From: a bacterium
Lineage (GTDB): Bacteria; Gemmatimonadota; Gemmatimonadetes; Gemmatimonadales; Gemmatimonadaceae
DNA length: 41,742 bases
Direction of reading: 5' to 3'
Assembly (NCBI GenBank): GCA_027484025.1
Contig: JAIXTI010000007.1
Coordinates: forward strand, 1-41,742
Numbering within the stretch: position 1 is the stretch's first letter; the number at the start of each line of letters is the position of its first letter. A model generated the notes under the pieces. The model was not told the origin of the DNA. It searched no databases and saw only the letters and a list, made by a program, of their open reading frames with translations. Shown in pieces: positions 8,601-18,000 of the stretch. Made by a program: the position numbers and the translations under genes.

Positions 8601-9721
8601 GTCATTGCCGGCTCGAGAAACGCGATGAGCAGTTGCTGCAAGGCGTCGCTCGCCACGCGAACGTCGAGCGACTGCAGTGAGTCATCGGGACATTCAAGGT
8701 TGATCCCCGGCGCGCGGTACAGTCCCCATTGCGACGCCTTGCCCGCCAGCAGCATATCTACGGTGGGGACACGAAAGGCTGCCGCCGCGTGCGCGAGACT
8801 CGTGTCGGGCGTGAAGAACAGATCGGCCTGCGCGACCACGGCGAAGGCCTCGCGCAGCGTGCGCGTCGCGAGATAGTGCCCGTGCGTGAGCGCAGCCAGC
8901 GCTTCGCCGCGTTCCCGGTCGTGAGGCGCCGAGATGATGCACACCGTGAGTGACGGCGCGATGGCGCGCGCGGCGGCAATGACGTCGGCGTACGATTCGA
9001 CCGGCCAGTGTCGCGCCGTCTTTCCGGCCGAGATGTTGACGAGCAGTCGACACCGCACCTCAGACACCGGCGCATCGTGCGCCGCCCAACGCGCCTCTGC
9101 CGCGAGGCGTTCATCCTCGCCAAGCTCGATGACCGGCGACGGGTCGATCGTGGCGTCGCTCGGCACGAATGGCGTTGCCAGCAGCGCGAGGTGATCGACA
9201 ATGTGTGCGTCAATGGGCAGCGACGGCGTTGCGGGCGACAGGATCTCGTCGAGGCCGCGTCCCAACGTGCCCACGCGTCGACGGGCCCCGGATGCCAACA
9301 TGATCATGAGCGTCGTCACCGACGGCGCCGTCGGCATGCAGTCGATGACGGTGTCGTAGCCACGAGCGCGCATGGCGCGAATGCTCTGCCAGATCTTCGC
9401 GAGGCCTTGCCGGTTGAGGATCAACACCTCGTGCACGAGGGGCTCGCGCGCGAGCACCGGCGCATTGGCGGGCGAGGCCAGCACATCGAGTTGCACGCCG
9501 GGAACGGCGGCGATCGTGCGAATGACCCCGGTGGACACGATCATGTCGCCGATGCGGTCGGGACGCAGAAACAACACCCGCTCGCCATCGGCGCGCCGGG
9601 CGCCACGCGGCGCGCTCGTACGCGCCCGGTCCTGCAGGCGCAGCAACGCGGCCAGTAGCCGAACCATGCGCCGCCGCCACCAAAGCTCGAGCCGACGTCC
9701 GGGCTTATCCGTGGTGGCCAT
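8582..9721 (-). CDS. Glycosyltransferase family 9 (heptosyltransferase-like)
   Basis: A 379-residue GT-B fold enzyme of the ADP-heptose:LPS heptosyltransferase family. The N-terminal RVLFLRPDRIGDMIVSTGVIRTI motif (about residues 48-70) and the C-terminal FTPDTSLAHAAAAFRVPTVDM with a preceding VNISAGKTARHWPVESYADVI segment are family hallmarks. Members add heptose or related sugars to lipopolysaccharide core or other envelope glycans on the cytoplasmic face of the inner membrane. There is a basic, Arg-rich N-terminal extension of about 45 residues (WWRRRMVRLLAALLRL) that could bind membrane. An ADP-heptose epimerase gene is also in this window at 18206, consistent with a heptose-containing envelope glycan. 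The exact acceptor is unknown. Confidence 0.85.
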   Translation of the reverse strand: MATTDKPGRRLELWWRRRMVRLLAALLRLQDRARTSAPRGARRADGERVLFLRPDRIGDMIVSTGVIRTIAAVPGVQLDVLASPANAPVLAREPLVHEVLILNRQGLAKIWQSIRAMRARGYDTVIDCMPTAPSVTTLMIMLASGARRRVGTLGRGLDEILSPATPSLPIDAHIVDHLALLATPFVPSDATIDPSPVIELGEDERLAAEARWAAHDAPVSEVRCRLLVNISAGKTARHWPVESYADVIAAARAIAPSLTVCIISAPHDRERGEALAALTHGHYLATRTLREAFAVVAQADLFFTPDTSLAHAAAAFRVPTVDMLLAGKASQWGLYRAPGINLECPDDSLQSLDVRVASDALQQLLIAFLEPAMTTARDA

Positions 9722-9821
9722 TTCAGTAGCTCAAGAAAGGCATTTTTTAACCTAACACTGTTTTTCTAAATGCAACAGCGACAGGCACAATAAATTTCCC
9801 ACTAGGGGAAGGCTTGAATAC

Positions 9822-10241
9822 TCACAACTTGTGAGTCGACAGCAGGAGACTCGTTTCGGTGTTCGCCACGCCTTTGACCTTCCCGATTTTCCGCAGCACC
9901 TCGTCGAACTCCTGCAGCGTATCGGTCGCCAACTCGGCGACGATGTCCCAGCGCCCGTTCGTGGTGTGCAGCGCCCGGACCTCCGGGTAGCCCCGCATGG
10001 TGCGGAGCACCTGATCGGCGTCCCCCTCGGTCCGCACGGTGGTGATGGCCCGAATGCGATGCGACGCCGCCTCGGGGGTCGTTCGCACGGTGAACCCCAG
10101 CAGCACCCGTTCCTCAAGCAGACGGTCGATTCGGTTCTGCACCGTGCCACGCGAGACTTTCAGCTGTGTGGCGAGGGCGGAAATGGGGGTCCGCGCATTG
10201 TCGCGCAGTAATGAAAGCAGCTGGGTATCGAGCTGGTCCAT
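9822..10241 (-). CDS. Lrp/AsnC-family transcriptional regulator
   Basis: A 139-residue DNA-binding regulator of normal family length. Residues 1-60 form the winged helix-turn-helix (MDQLDTQLLSLLRDNARTP, then ALATQLKVSRGTVQNRIDRL). Residues about 65-137 form the RAM ligand-binding and oligomerisation domain (VRALHTTNGRWDIVAELATDTL). The ATG at 10241 is where homology begins, although the frame is open much further upstream. No strong Shine-Dalgarno is visible. The gene is divergent from arginase and ornithine aminotransferase, so it probably controls them in response to an amino acid such as arginine or ornithine; this is inference from position. A short hairpin (9796-9810) with an AT-rich 3' flank may terminate it. 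Confidence 0.9.
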   Translation of the reverse strand: MDQLDTQLLSLLRDNARTPISALATQLKVSRGTVQNRIDRLLEERVLLGFTVRTTPEAASHRIRAITTVRTEGDADQVLRTMRGYPEVRALHTTNGRWDIVAELATDTLQEFDEVLRKIGKVKGVANTETSLLLSTHKL

Positions 10242-10380
10242 GGGGGGAGCGGATGTCGTGGGCGACGAAGTGAACGATGATTGTTTGCATAATGCTAATC
10301 TTGATTCACACTTTGCTCTATTGGTTACGGAACTTGTACATTTTTCTGACTTGTTGCTGGCATGAAAAAGGCCGCATTCT
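10242..10380. promoter_or_regulatory. Divergent control region with candidate Lrp-type operator
   Basis: This 139-bp spacer is much more AT-rich than its surroundings. It holds the symmetric 9-mer GCATAATGC at 10287-10295, inside TTTGCATAATGCTAAT, which partly resembles the general Lrp-family site. TTGATT at 10301 could be a -35, but no convincing -10 is seen. AAAAAGG at 10365-10371 is the ribosome-binding site for arginase. The operator assignment rests on symmetry and position only. Confidence 0.45.
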
Positions 10381-11322
10381 ATGGCCATGATGCGTCCTCT
10401 CCAGAACCGTCCGCCCAGCCCTGTCGCCGTACAACTCATCGGGGTTCCCCTCGACCTGGGCGCCAGCCGCCGCGGCGTCGACATGGGACCGTCGGCGATG
10501 CGCCTCTCCAGCCTCGTCCCGCAGCTCGAGCGGTTGGGCGTACGGGTCCATGACGCGGGCAACGTTGCCGTCCCCGACCGCAGCACCGTGGCCGACGGCG
10601 GCAACGGTTTTCTCGACGTGATTACGAGCGTCTGCGCTGACCTTGCCGCCCGCACCGCCGCCGCGGTGCGCACCGGTGTGCGTCCACTGGTCCTTGGTGG
10701 CGACCACTCGCTCGCCGCCGGCTCGGTCGCGGGAACCGCCACCGCGCTCCACGAACAGAGCCATCGCACCGGACTCATCTGGCTCGATGCCCACGCCGAC
10801 ATCAACACTCCCGCCAACAGCCTCAGCGGCAATGTGCACGGGATGCCCGTGGCGCACTTGCTCGGCTATGGCCATACGCCGCTCGCTTCACTGAGCAGCG
10901 CCGTACCAGCCATTCGGCCGGAGCACTTGGTCTACGTAGGACTGCGCGATCTCGACGACGCCGAAAAGGCCACCATCCGCTCCTTGGGTATTCGCGCGTT
11001 CACCATGCGCGATATCGACGAGCGCGGATTACGCGCCGTGATGGACGACGCCGTCACCATCGCCACCACCGGCACCGGTGGCGTACATCTCAGTTGCGAC
11101 GTGGACTGGATCGATCCGCAGGAAGCGCCGGGTGTGGGCACCCCCGTTCGCGGCGGCGCCACGTTGCGCGAAGCGCATCTCGCCATGGAAATCATCCACG
11201 ACACCGGCGCACTGGTGGCCATGGATCTCGTCGAGATCAACCCCATTCTCGATTCGCGTAACGCCACCGCCGAACTCGCCGCCGATCTCATTGCGAGCGC
11301 CTTCGGCCGTCACATTCTCTGA
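10381..11322 (+). CDS. rocF: Arginase
   Basis: A 313-residue binuclear-manganese enzyme that hydrolyses arginine to ornithine and urea in the cytoplasm. The metal ligands are all present: His109 in GGDHS, Asp136/His138/Asp140 in DAHAD, and Asp240/Asp242 in SCDVD. Glu284 in DLVEINP is also in place. The Cys in SCDVD replaces the more usual Phe or Leu. Other family signatures are GVDMGPSAMR near the N-terminus, GNVHGMPVAHLLG, and APGVGTPVRGG. The ATG at 10381 is favoured by the upstream AAGG; in-frame ATGs at 10387 and 10390 are alternatives. Ornithine aminotransferase follows after 10 bp, so the two genes are almost certainly cotranscribed under the divergent Lrp-type regulator. Confidence 0.95.
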   Translation: MAMMRPLQNRPPSPVAVQLIGVPLDLGASRRGVDMGPSAMRLSSLVPQLERLGVRVHDAGNVAVPDRSTVADGGNGFLDVITSVCADLAARTAAAVRTGVRPLVLGGDHSLAAGSVAGTATALHEQSHRTGLIWLDAHADINTPANSLSGNVHGMPVAHLLGYGHTPLASLSSAVPAIRPEHLVYVGLRDLDDAEKATIRSLGIRAFTMRDIDERGLRAVMDDAVTIATTGTGGVHLSCDVDWIDPQEAPGVGTPVRGGATLREAHLAMEIIHDTGALVAMDLVEINPILDSRNATAELAADLIASAFGRHIL

Positions 11323-11332
11323 GACCGCGCAC

Positions 11333-12544
11333 ATGACCACCACCGCCATCGCCGAGAGCACCACCGACTACATCGCCCGCGAAGACGCGTGGGGCGCGCA
11401 CAACTATCACCCGCTCGATCTGGTGATCGCCGAAGCGCAGGGTGCGTGGGTGACCGACGTGGAGGGACGTCGGTATCTCGATTGTCTCAGCGCGTACAGC
11501 GCCGTCAATCAGGGGCACTGTCATCCGCGCCTGCTGCGCACCATGGTCGAGCAGGCCGCGCGCGTCACGCTCACCTCGCGCGCGTTCCGCAACGATCAGC
11601 TCGGCGCGTTCTGCGAAGAGCTGGGCGCGCTGTGTGGCATGGAAATGGTGTTGCCTATGAACACGGGCGCGGAGGCGGTGGAAACCGCCATCAAGGCGGC
11701 GCGTCGCTGGGGGTATCGCACCAAGGGAATCGCGCACGATCAGGCGCAGATCATCGCCTTCGACAACAACTTTCACGGACGCACCACCACCATCGTGGGG
11801 TTCTCGAGCGAGCCGGCGTATCGCGAACAGTTCGGCCCGTTCGCGCCGGGGTTCGTGCTCGTGCCGTTCGGCGATATCGACGCCGTGCGCGCGGCGATGA
11901 ATCACAACACGTGTGCGGTGCTCATCGAGCCCATTCAGTGTGAAGCCGGTGTGCTCATGCCACCCGATGGATTCCTGCGCGAGTTGTCGGCATTGTGCGC
12001 GCGCGAACAGGTGTTGCTCATGGCCGACGAAATTCAAACCGGGCTCGGACGTACCGGTACGCTCTTCGCCTGCGATCACGAGGGGGTGACGCCCGATGTC
12101 TACATACTCGGCAAGGCTTTGAGCGGCGGGTTCTATCCGGTGTCGGCGGTGGTCTCGCGCCGTGATGTGCTCGGCGTTTTCGGCCCCGGTTCGCATGGCA
12201 GCACCTTTGGTGGGAATCCCTTGGGATGTGCGGTGGCGCGCGAAGCGCTGCGCGTGTTGCACGACGAGCAGCTCGTGCAGCGATCGGCCACGGAAGGCGC
12301 GTGGCTGCTGGAGCAGCTGCGCACCCTGCGGCATCCGGCCATCCGCGCCGTTCGTGGACGCGGCCTCATGTGCGCCGTGGAGTTGCACGAGGCTGCGCGG
12401 CCGTACTGTGAGGCGCTGCAGCAGCGCGGAGTGCTCTGCAAGGAGACGCACGGCACCGTGATCCGGCTCTCGCCACCGCTGATGGTGGCGCGACGTGATC
12501 TGGAGTGGGCGGTGGCGCAGTTTCGCGCAGTCTTCACGCGCTGA
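11333..12544 (+). CDS. rocD: Ornithine aminotransferase
   Basis: A 403-residue PLP-dependent class III aminotransferase that converts ornithine and 2-oxoglutarate to glutamate-5-semialdehyde and glutamate. The N-terminal GAHNYHPLDLVIAEAQGAWV segment is typical of ornithine aminotransferase and distinguishes it from acetylornithine or GABA aminotransferases. Other motifs are LPMNTGAEAVETAIK, FHGRTTTIVGFS, ADEIQTGLGRTG with PLP-contacting Asp232, and the Schiff-base Lys261 in ILGKALSGGFYPVSA. The ATG at 11333 lies 10 bp after the arginase stop. The longer open frame upstream overlaps arginase and is not used. Together with arginase it completes arginine degradation to glutamate semialdehyde. 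A strong terminator follows. Confidence 0.95.
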   Translation: MTTTAIAESTTDYIAREDAWGAHNYHPLDLVIAEAQGAWVTDVEGRRYLDCLSAYSAVNQGHCHPRLLRTMVEQAARVTLTSRAFRNDQLGAFCEELGALCGMEMVLPMNTGAEAVETAIKAARRWGYRTKGIAHDQAQIIAFDNNFHGRTTTIVGFSSEPAYREQFGPFAPGFVLVPFGDIDAVRAAMNHNTCAVLIEPIQCEAGVLMPPDGFLRELSALCAREQVLLMADEIQTGLGRTGTLFACDHEGVTPDVYILGKALSGGFYPVSAVVSRRDVLGVFGPGSHGSTFGGNPLGCAVAREALRVLHDEQLVQRSATEGAWLLEQLRTLRHPAIRAVRGRGLMCAVELHEAARPYCEALQQRGVLCKETHGTVIRLSPPLMVARRDLEWAVAQFRAVFTR

Positions 12545-12567
12545 CACATCGCGCGTGACCCAAAACG

Positions 12568-12603
12568 ACAAAGGGCGGCAACCGGATGGTTGCCGCCCTT
12601 TGT
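12568..12603. terminator. Strong bidirectional terminator between rocD and the DUF4397 gene
   Basis: A perfect 16-bp stem (12568-12583 with 12588-12603) encloses a 4-nt loop. The stem ends in AAAGGG/CCCTTT, giving T-rich flanks in both directions (TTTGTGT on plus, TTTGTCGTTTT on minus). It sits between two convergent transcription units and should terminate both. Confidence 0.88.
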
Positions 12604-12625
12604 GTACCGCCAACTCGGCCAACCG

Positions 12626-13405
12626 TTACCGGTTCGTGGAGTTATCCAGAAATGGACGATTCACGGCGGTGCCGGTGCTGGGCAGCGTGGCATCGCCACG
12701 GACCGTGATGGTGTACACGCGCCCCGGCAAGAAGGTCACCACCGTCCGCGTGACGAGCGGCGTGGTGGCACCTGCCGTCCGCGCGGACAAATCGTACGAC
12801 CCCAACGGGAGCGCGACAAACGCACCCGCCGCCGCATACGCAACCAAGCCGCCAACCGTCACGTCGGCAGTGCCCGTGGAGCTCCGCGCCGACAGCTGCA
12901 TCGGTTGGGAGTTGGGGCTGGCGTTCACGAAACGAACAAGCGCGTTGGTGTAATCGAACGTGTCGGGGAATGCGTCCTCAACGGCGAAGCCTTCGACCTG
13001 CTTCGTCGTGGTGTTGTAGAAGCCGCTCAAGTACACCGAATAGGCCTTCCCGTTTTCGAGCGTCCGCGAGATGGTCGAAATCGGCAGATCCTTGTCGACG
13101 GCCGCCGCGATGCGCCCGGTAAAGCTGGTCTGCCCCGGCGGAATCACCACGTACGAGTTGCCAGCGGCAACCGCGCCGAAGGCAACGCCGGTCGTAGACT
13201 CCACCGCCGTCGTCGACGAGATGGCGGTCACCTTGTTCGTGCCCGCGTAGAAGTTCACCTGCGGCGCATTGAGGCCGAAGTTGAAGAACTTCACGCGCGC
13301 CCCATCCACGGGGGCGGTAATGCTGGAGATCTGAACGGCGTCCTTGTCACACCCCGCAAGGGCGACGACACCGAGCAGCATCGCTAATGATCGGATGGTC
13401 TTCAT
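12626..13405 (-). CDS. DUF4397-domain lipoprotein
   Basis: A 259-residue predicted lipoprotein (signal with lipobox LAGC, MKTIRSLAMLLGVVALAGC). The body shows two DUF4397-type beta repeats: one starting at GARVKFFNFGLNAPQVNFYAGTNKV (about residues 39-63) and one at ALVRFVNASPNSQPMQLSAR (about residues 153-172) that ends in VYTITVRGD. DUF4397 proteins are surface-exposed and of unknown biochemical role. The gene begins 6 bp after the SusD-like gene and is the last of a three-gene operon, before the strong terminator at 12568. It may be an accessory surface lipoprotein of the SusCD complex; that link is inferred from position. Confidence 0.85.
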   Translation of the reverse strand: MKTIRSLAMLLGVVALAGCDKDAVQISSITAPVDGARVKFFNFGLNAPQVNFYAGTNKVTAISSTTAVESTTGVAFGAVAAGNSYVVIPPGQTSFTGRIAAAVDKDLPISTISRTLENGKAYSVYLSGFYNTTTKQVEGFAVEDAFPDTFDYTNALVRFVNASPNSQPMQLSARSSTGTADVTVGGLVAYAAAGAFVALPLGSYDLSARTAGATTPLVTRTVVTFLPGRVYTITVRGDATLPSTGTAVNRPFLDNSTNR

Positions 13406-13411
13406 CGCTGA

Positions 13412-15022
13412 TTACGGTTGAGTGATCCAGAGCGGCTTCGTATGGAAATCGAGTTCGAGCCCGCCAATGACGCGCAGGGCTTCGACGTTCCACACATACT
13501 CCGAGTTGTACCGCGCCCGGATACGCTGCGCGATCTTGCCGTTGTTGTCCGGGAAGAGCACGGCCGGGGTGGAGAAGCCGGGGTAGATCGGCGTGCCGGT
13601 CACCGGGTCGAGCCCCGTGTAGTTGTAGCGGCGCATGTCCATCCACGTTTCGACATGGCCCCACGCCCACTGGGCGATGTACTTCTGCGACATGATCTGC
13701 CACAGCGCGAGGTTGCCGGCGCTTGGGATGATGCTCGGGTTCGCGAGAAACGCCGCGCGTTCGGCGGCGCTGATCGGGGTGACCAGCTGACCATCATCGG
13801 TGTTGCGCGCGTTCACGAAATCGATGTGCGACGACACACCATTCGTGTAGGCCGCCAGTGCGACCGCGCGGTTCCCCGAACGCAGCGCCGCCTCAGCCTT
13901 GATGAACTGGAGCTGCGAGTACGTCATGATCGGGAAACGGCTCTTGTCGGCGAACAGATAGCGCGACGGCAAGCCGGCCCCCAGACCACCCGCATAGCCG
14001 AAGAAGTTGTTCGGCGTCTGCGCGGCAGGAAGACCCAGCACACCGGAGTTCGGATCCCACGCGCGGTACTGTCCGTCCGGCGACGGTGCCAGCATGCGCG
14101 ACATGCGCGGATCGAGCGCCGGGCCGTTGGCGACGCCACCGAAGGCAGCACCATTCATCAACCCCAGCACGAAATTCGTCTGCCGGTAGTTGTTGATGTT
14201 GGCACGGCGCGGGCCCCAGAAATTGCCGTCGGCGTTGTCCGCGCTGGTCGCCGAGTACGGCAGCAGCGCGTCATCGGCATTGCTCGTGAACGACAAGTCG
14301 ACAGCCGCGATGACATCTTGCGGCTTGTACGTCGACTTGTTGCTGAAGTGGTTGAGCGTCATGGCCTTGAGGCCGTAGGCGAAGCGCAACCACTTGATCC
14401 GGTCACCACCGTACACGCGATCATAGCGCGCCAGATAGGCCTGATTCACGGCCCCATCCGTCTTGGACAGATTGACGATGGCCGCGTCGAGCAGCTTCAG
14501 CACTTCCTGGTACGCGGACTCCTGCGAGTCGTAATTGAAGGTGAACTTGGTCTGGTCGAAGGCTTCCTTGATGATGAGCTCACCATGCACATCGGTCACC
14601 TTGAGCCAGCCCCACGCCTTCACGACCTGTCCGATGCCCAGCAGATCCCAGCGCTGCTCGGCTTCGGCCTTGTTGTTCATGTCGACCAGATTCTGGCCGA
14701 TGTTCCAGTACACGTCACGCCAGAGCTGGCCGCCGTTGTCGCTGGTCGGGTCATAGCCCATGCGATCCCAGGTGCTGGGGAGCGTGGCGCCCGACGGCAG
14801 CGTCCAGTTCTGCGTGTAGCGTCCGATGAAACGGCCATCGAACTGTTCCGACGTGGCCACCCAATGCAGGATGGGCGCGAGGTACAGATTCGCCGAGACC
14901 GTTTGCGGCGCGTTGGGGTTTTCGTTGACGTCGAGGAAATTCTGACAGCCAGCAGCACCGACCAGCACACCGGCCAGCAGCGCGCGTCGCGCGAATTTCA
15001 TGGTGGCGAGATAAGGGCGCAT
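13412..15022 (-). CDS. SusD/RagB-family outer-membrane nutrient-binding lipoprotein
   Basis: A 536-residue protein of the SusD superfamily, which forms the lid over a SusC-type TonB transporter at the cell surface. It has a lipoprotein signal (lipobox GAAGC) followed at once by the typical NFLDVNENPN segment. Helical TPR-like regions (VKAWGWLKVTDVHGELII, KWLRFAYGLKAMTLNHFS) and the C-terminal WAWGHVETWMDMRRYNYTG, IYPGF and RIRARYNSEYVWN segments also fit. It seems closest to the SusD-like_2 subgroup. Starts at 15022 or 15001 are both possible (the latter gives MKFARRALLAG); the longer one is reported because it begins right after the SusC stop. Cognate substrate is unknown, as no polysaccharide-degrading enzyme is encoded nearby. 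Confidence 0.9.
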   Translation of the reverse strand: MRPYLATMKFARRALLAGVLVGAAGCQNFLDVNENPNAPQTVSANLYLAPILHWVATSEQFDGRFIGRYTQNWTLPSGATLPSTWDRMGYDPTSDNGGQLWRDVYWNIGQNLVDMNNKAEAEQRWDLLGIGQVVKAWGWLKVTDVHGELIIKEAFDQTKFTFNYDSQESAYQEVLKLLDAAIVNLSKTDGAVNQAYLARYDRVYGGDRIKWLRFAYGLKAMTLNHFSNKSTYKPQDVIAAVDLSFTSNADDALLPYSATSADNADGNFWGPRRANINNYRQTNFVLGLMNGAAFGGVANGPALDPRMSRMLAPSPDGQYRAWDPNSGVLGLPAAQTPNNFFGYAGGLGAGLPSRYLFADKSRFPIMTYSQLQFIKAEAALRSGNRAVALAAYTNGVSSHIDFVNARNTDDGQLVTPISAAERAAFLANPSIIPSAGNLALWQIMSQKYIAQWAWGHVETWMDMRRYNYTGLDPVTGTPIYPGFSTPAVLFPDNNGKIAQRIRARYNSEYVWNVEALRVIGGLELDFHTKPLWITQP

Positions 15023-15024
15023 GA

Positions 15025-18000
15025 TCAGTATCCCAGCGTAATGCCGAACGAAAAGCCGCGCGGCATGGGGAAGTTGCCGAAGTCGATGCCAACGGCACCC
15101 GAGCCACCAACGGCGGCGGTGTTGCCGTTCACGATCGGATCGAGACCGGAGTAGTTCGTGAAGAGCAGCAGGTCCGTTCCGCGCACGAACGCGCTGGCGC
15201 GACGCGCGTGCAGGTAGCGGGGCGGGAGCTCCACGCGGAACGTGACGTCACGCAGGCGTACCCAGTTGATGTTCTTCTCGACGAACAGTTCTTCACTCAT
15301 GCTCGTGTAGAAGCCCGGCTGCACCTGCGGAATGACCACGATGGTATTCTGCGTGGGCGTGGCCGTGTTCTGCTTGCCGTCACGCAGCACGCCGGGAATG
15401 ATACGCGGCGTTTCGCGGTCGAGCGTCTGCATGGTGAGACCGCGCGTCGTGAGGAAGTGCTGCGTGGCGTTGAACACATCGCCGCCGCGGCGGAAGTCCC
15501 ACAGCATCGACACCGTGGCCTTCTTGTACTTGAAGTTGTTCGTCACGCCCATCGTCCACAGCGGCTGACGATCGTAGCCGGCGTCGACGAAGTTCGCGTT
15601 GCGCACCGGCAAGCCGGTGGTGGGGTCGATGAGCAACTGCCCGGCATCGTTCCGGAGGTAGAACGTGCCCGTCATGGAGCGCGTGGACAGGTTGGGGGCC
15701 ACACCGTTGCGGATGTTGCCGTACAGCCAGGTGTCCGACACGTACGACTCGGGGAGCGCGTTCGGCAACGCCACCACGCGGCCCTTGGCCTGCTCGTAGT
15801 TGGCGATGATTTCCCACGACGCGTCCTTGGTGCGCACCGGCATGGCGCGCGCCACCACTTCGTAACCCGTATTGCGCGTCTTGGCGCCGTTCAGGTTGAA
15901 GAGGATGAAGCCGGTGCCGTAGCTGCCGCGAATGTCGTTGACGATCTGATCGGTGGTTTCCTTGGCGTAGTACGTCGCGTCAAGGCCAAGGCGATCGTCG
16001 AACATCGACATTTCGAAACCGCTTTCGCGCGACTCGGCGAACTCCGGCTTGAGCCCGAGATTCGGACCGGTGAAGCCGTAGCCGTAGCCACCGCCGGTGG
16101 TCGTCTTGGACTCGAGCACGGGACGATAGGCATACGGCCGGGCATCGCGACCCACCTGCGCGTAGCTGGAGCGCAGCTTGAGCAGCATATGGCGGCCGAT
16201 CGCCGGGACGGCGTCGGAGAGAATGAAGCTTCCCTGGATGGACGGATAGAAGAACGAGTTCCGCTCGACGGGGATGGTGGACGTCCAGTCGTTACGGCCC
16301 GTGGCCGTGAGGAACAGGAGATCCTTGTACCCGAGCTGCGCCTGTCCGAAGACACTCACCAGACGACGCTGAGAAATCGACGTCCGGGCAAAACGTGTGG
16401 CGACATCCGTGTTGTTGATCGACACGAAGTTCGGATCGAGCCAATTCCGCCCGCTTTCCGCGTTCACCGTCGACTTCGAATCACTGAGCGCATGACCCAC
16501 CAAGCCGGAGAGCGAGAAGTTCTTGGTGACGTTCTTCCGGTTGATGTTGAACAGCGTCTGCGTGTTGATGTTGCGCACCACGTCGACCGCGTTGTCCAGA
16601 ATACCGTTGTTGCTGAAGCCAACGGCGCTTTCCGGGTGACGGACGAGGATGTTGGAATTGGTGTAGTTGTCGACGCCGATGTTGGTCTTGAGGTAGCCCC
16701 ACGAGAACGGCGTAACTGTCAGCCCGAGATTCGGGAAGAAGCGGATCGTGCGCGAGTCGATCTTGTTGCGGCTGATGCTGAAGTACGGATTGTCCGTCTC
16801 ACCCGACTGCGCGAGGTTCGTCACGCGGCGGCGCGTACCGGCCGGCGACAGGAAGTCCGACGCGTCGTCCGTCTGCGGCCAGAGCAACAGGCCAAGCAGG
16901 GGGCCGTTGCCACCCTTTTCCGGCTGGTTGTTGGTGGACTGCATGTACAGCATGGACAGGTCGGCCTTGAGGTACTTGTTGACCTGGGCACCTGACGAGC
17001 CGCTGAGATTGATACGCGAGAGATCCGACCCGGGAATCACACCGAGATTCCGGTTCAGATTGCCGGAAATGCGGTAGTTGATCCGGTTGTCGGCGCTGGC
17101 GCCGCTGAACGTGAGCACGTGCTGCTGCGAAATCGCGGTGCGGAAGAAGCCGTCCACGTTGTCGAAGAACTGCGTGCCCGGCGCGTACGGGGCGCCGAAG
17201 TATTGGAACGAGCCCAGCGCGCCGCCAACATTGCTCGTGGGGCCATACACCTGCTGGATTTCGGGCTGCGCGCGCGTGTTGTCCATGCGCACCCAGTTGC
17301 TGTACTCGAAACCACCGGTGCCGGCCTTGCCGCGCTTGGTGGTAATCACGATGGCGCCGTTGGCGGCATCGATGCCGTACAGCGCGGCGGCTTCCGGGCC
17401 CTTCAGCACCACGAGGGTTTCAATATCCTCGGGGTTGATGTCGGCCGCACGGTTCGTGAAGTCGACGCCACGGTTGCTGAACGCCGTCGCCGAGCCCGGC
17501 GCGTCGGAGGCCAGCACGCCCGTATTGAGCGTCTTGTTGTCGAGCGGCAGGCCGTCGATGATCATGAGCGGCTGATTGCTGCCGCTGATGGAGCTCACAC
17601 CACGGATGGTGATGCTCGACGACGAGCCCGGCACGCCGGAGCTGCTCGTGACGTCGACACCGGCCACACGGCCGGCGAGCGCGTTGATGAAGTTTTCGCG
17701 ACCGGTTTGCGCGATTTCGGGACCACTCACCGTTTGCTGCGCGCTACCGAGGCTTCGCTTGGAGGCCGTTTGCCCGAGCGCCGTGACGACCATGGCGTCG
17801 AGATTGGAGGCCGACTTTTCGAGGTCGACGTTGATGATGCCGGAGGTGCCGACGATCCGTTCCTGCGGCACATAGCCGATCAGTCGGAACTGGAGCGTCT
17901 GTCCCTGGGTGACAGAGAGCGAGTAGGTGCCGCGCGTACTGGTTTGCGTGATCTGGCTGGTTCCCTTCACGACGACGGACACGCCGGAGAGTGGGACCGA

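Noticed and set aside
13418-15154. Plus-strand 578-codon frame opposite the SusD-like gene
   Set aside because: Arg/Val/His-rich antisense product with no domains. The sense strand has a full SusD protein.
15208-16995. Plus-strand 595-codon frame opposite the SusC-like gene
   Set aside because: Same pattern as other shadow frames. The sense protein has signature SusC motifs.
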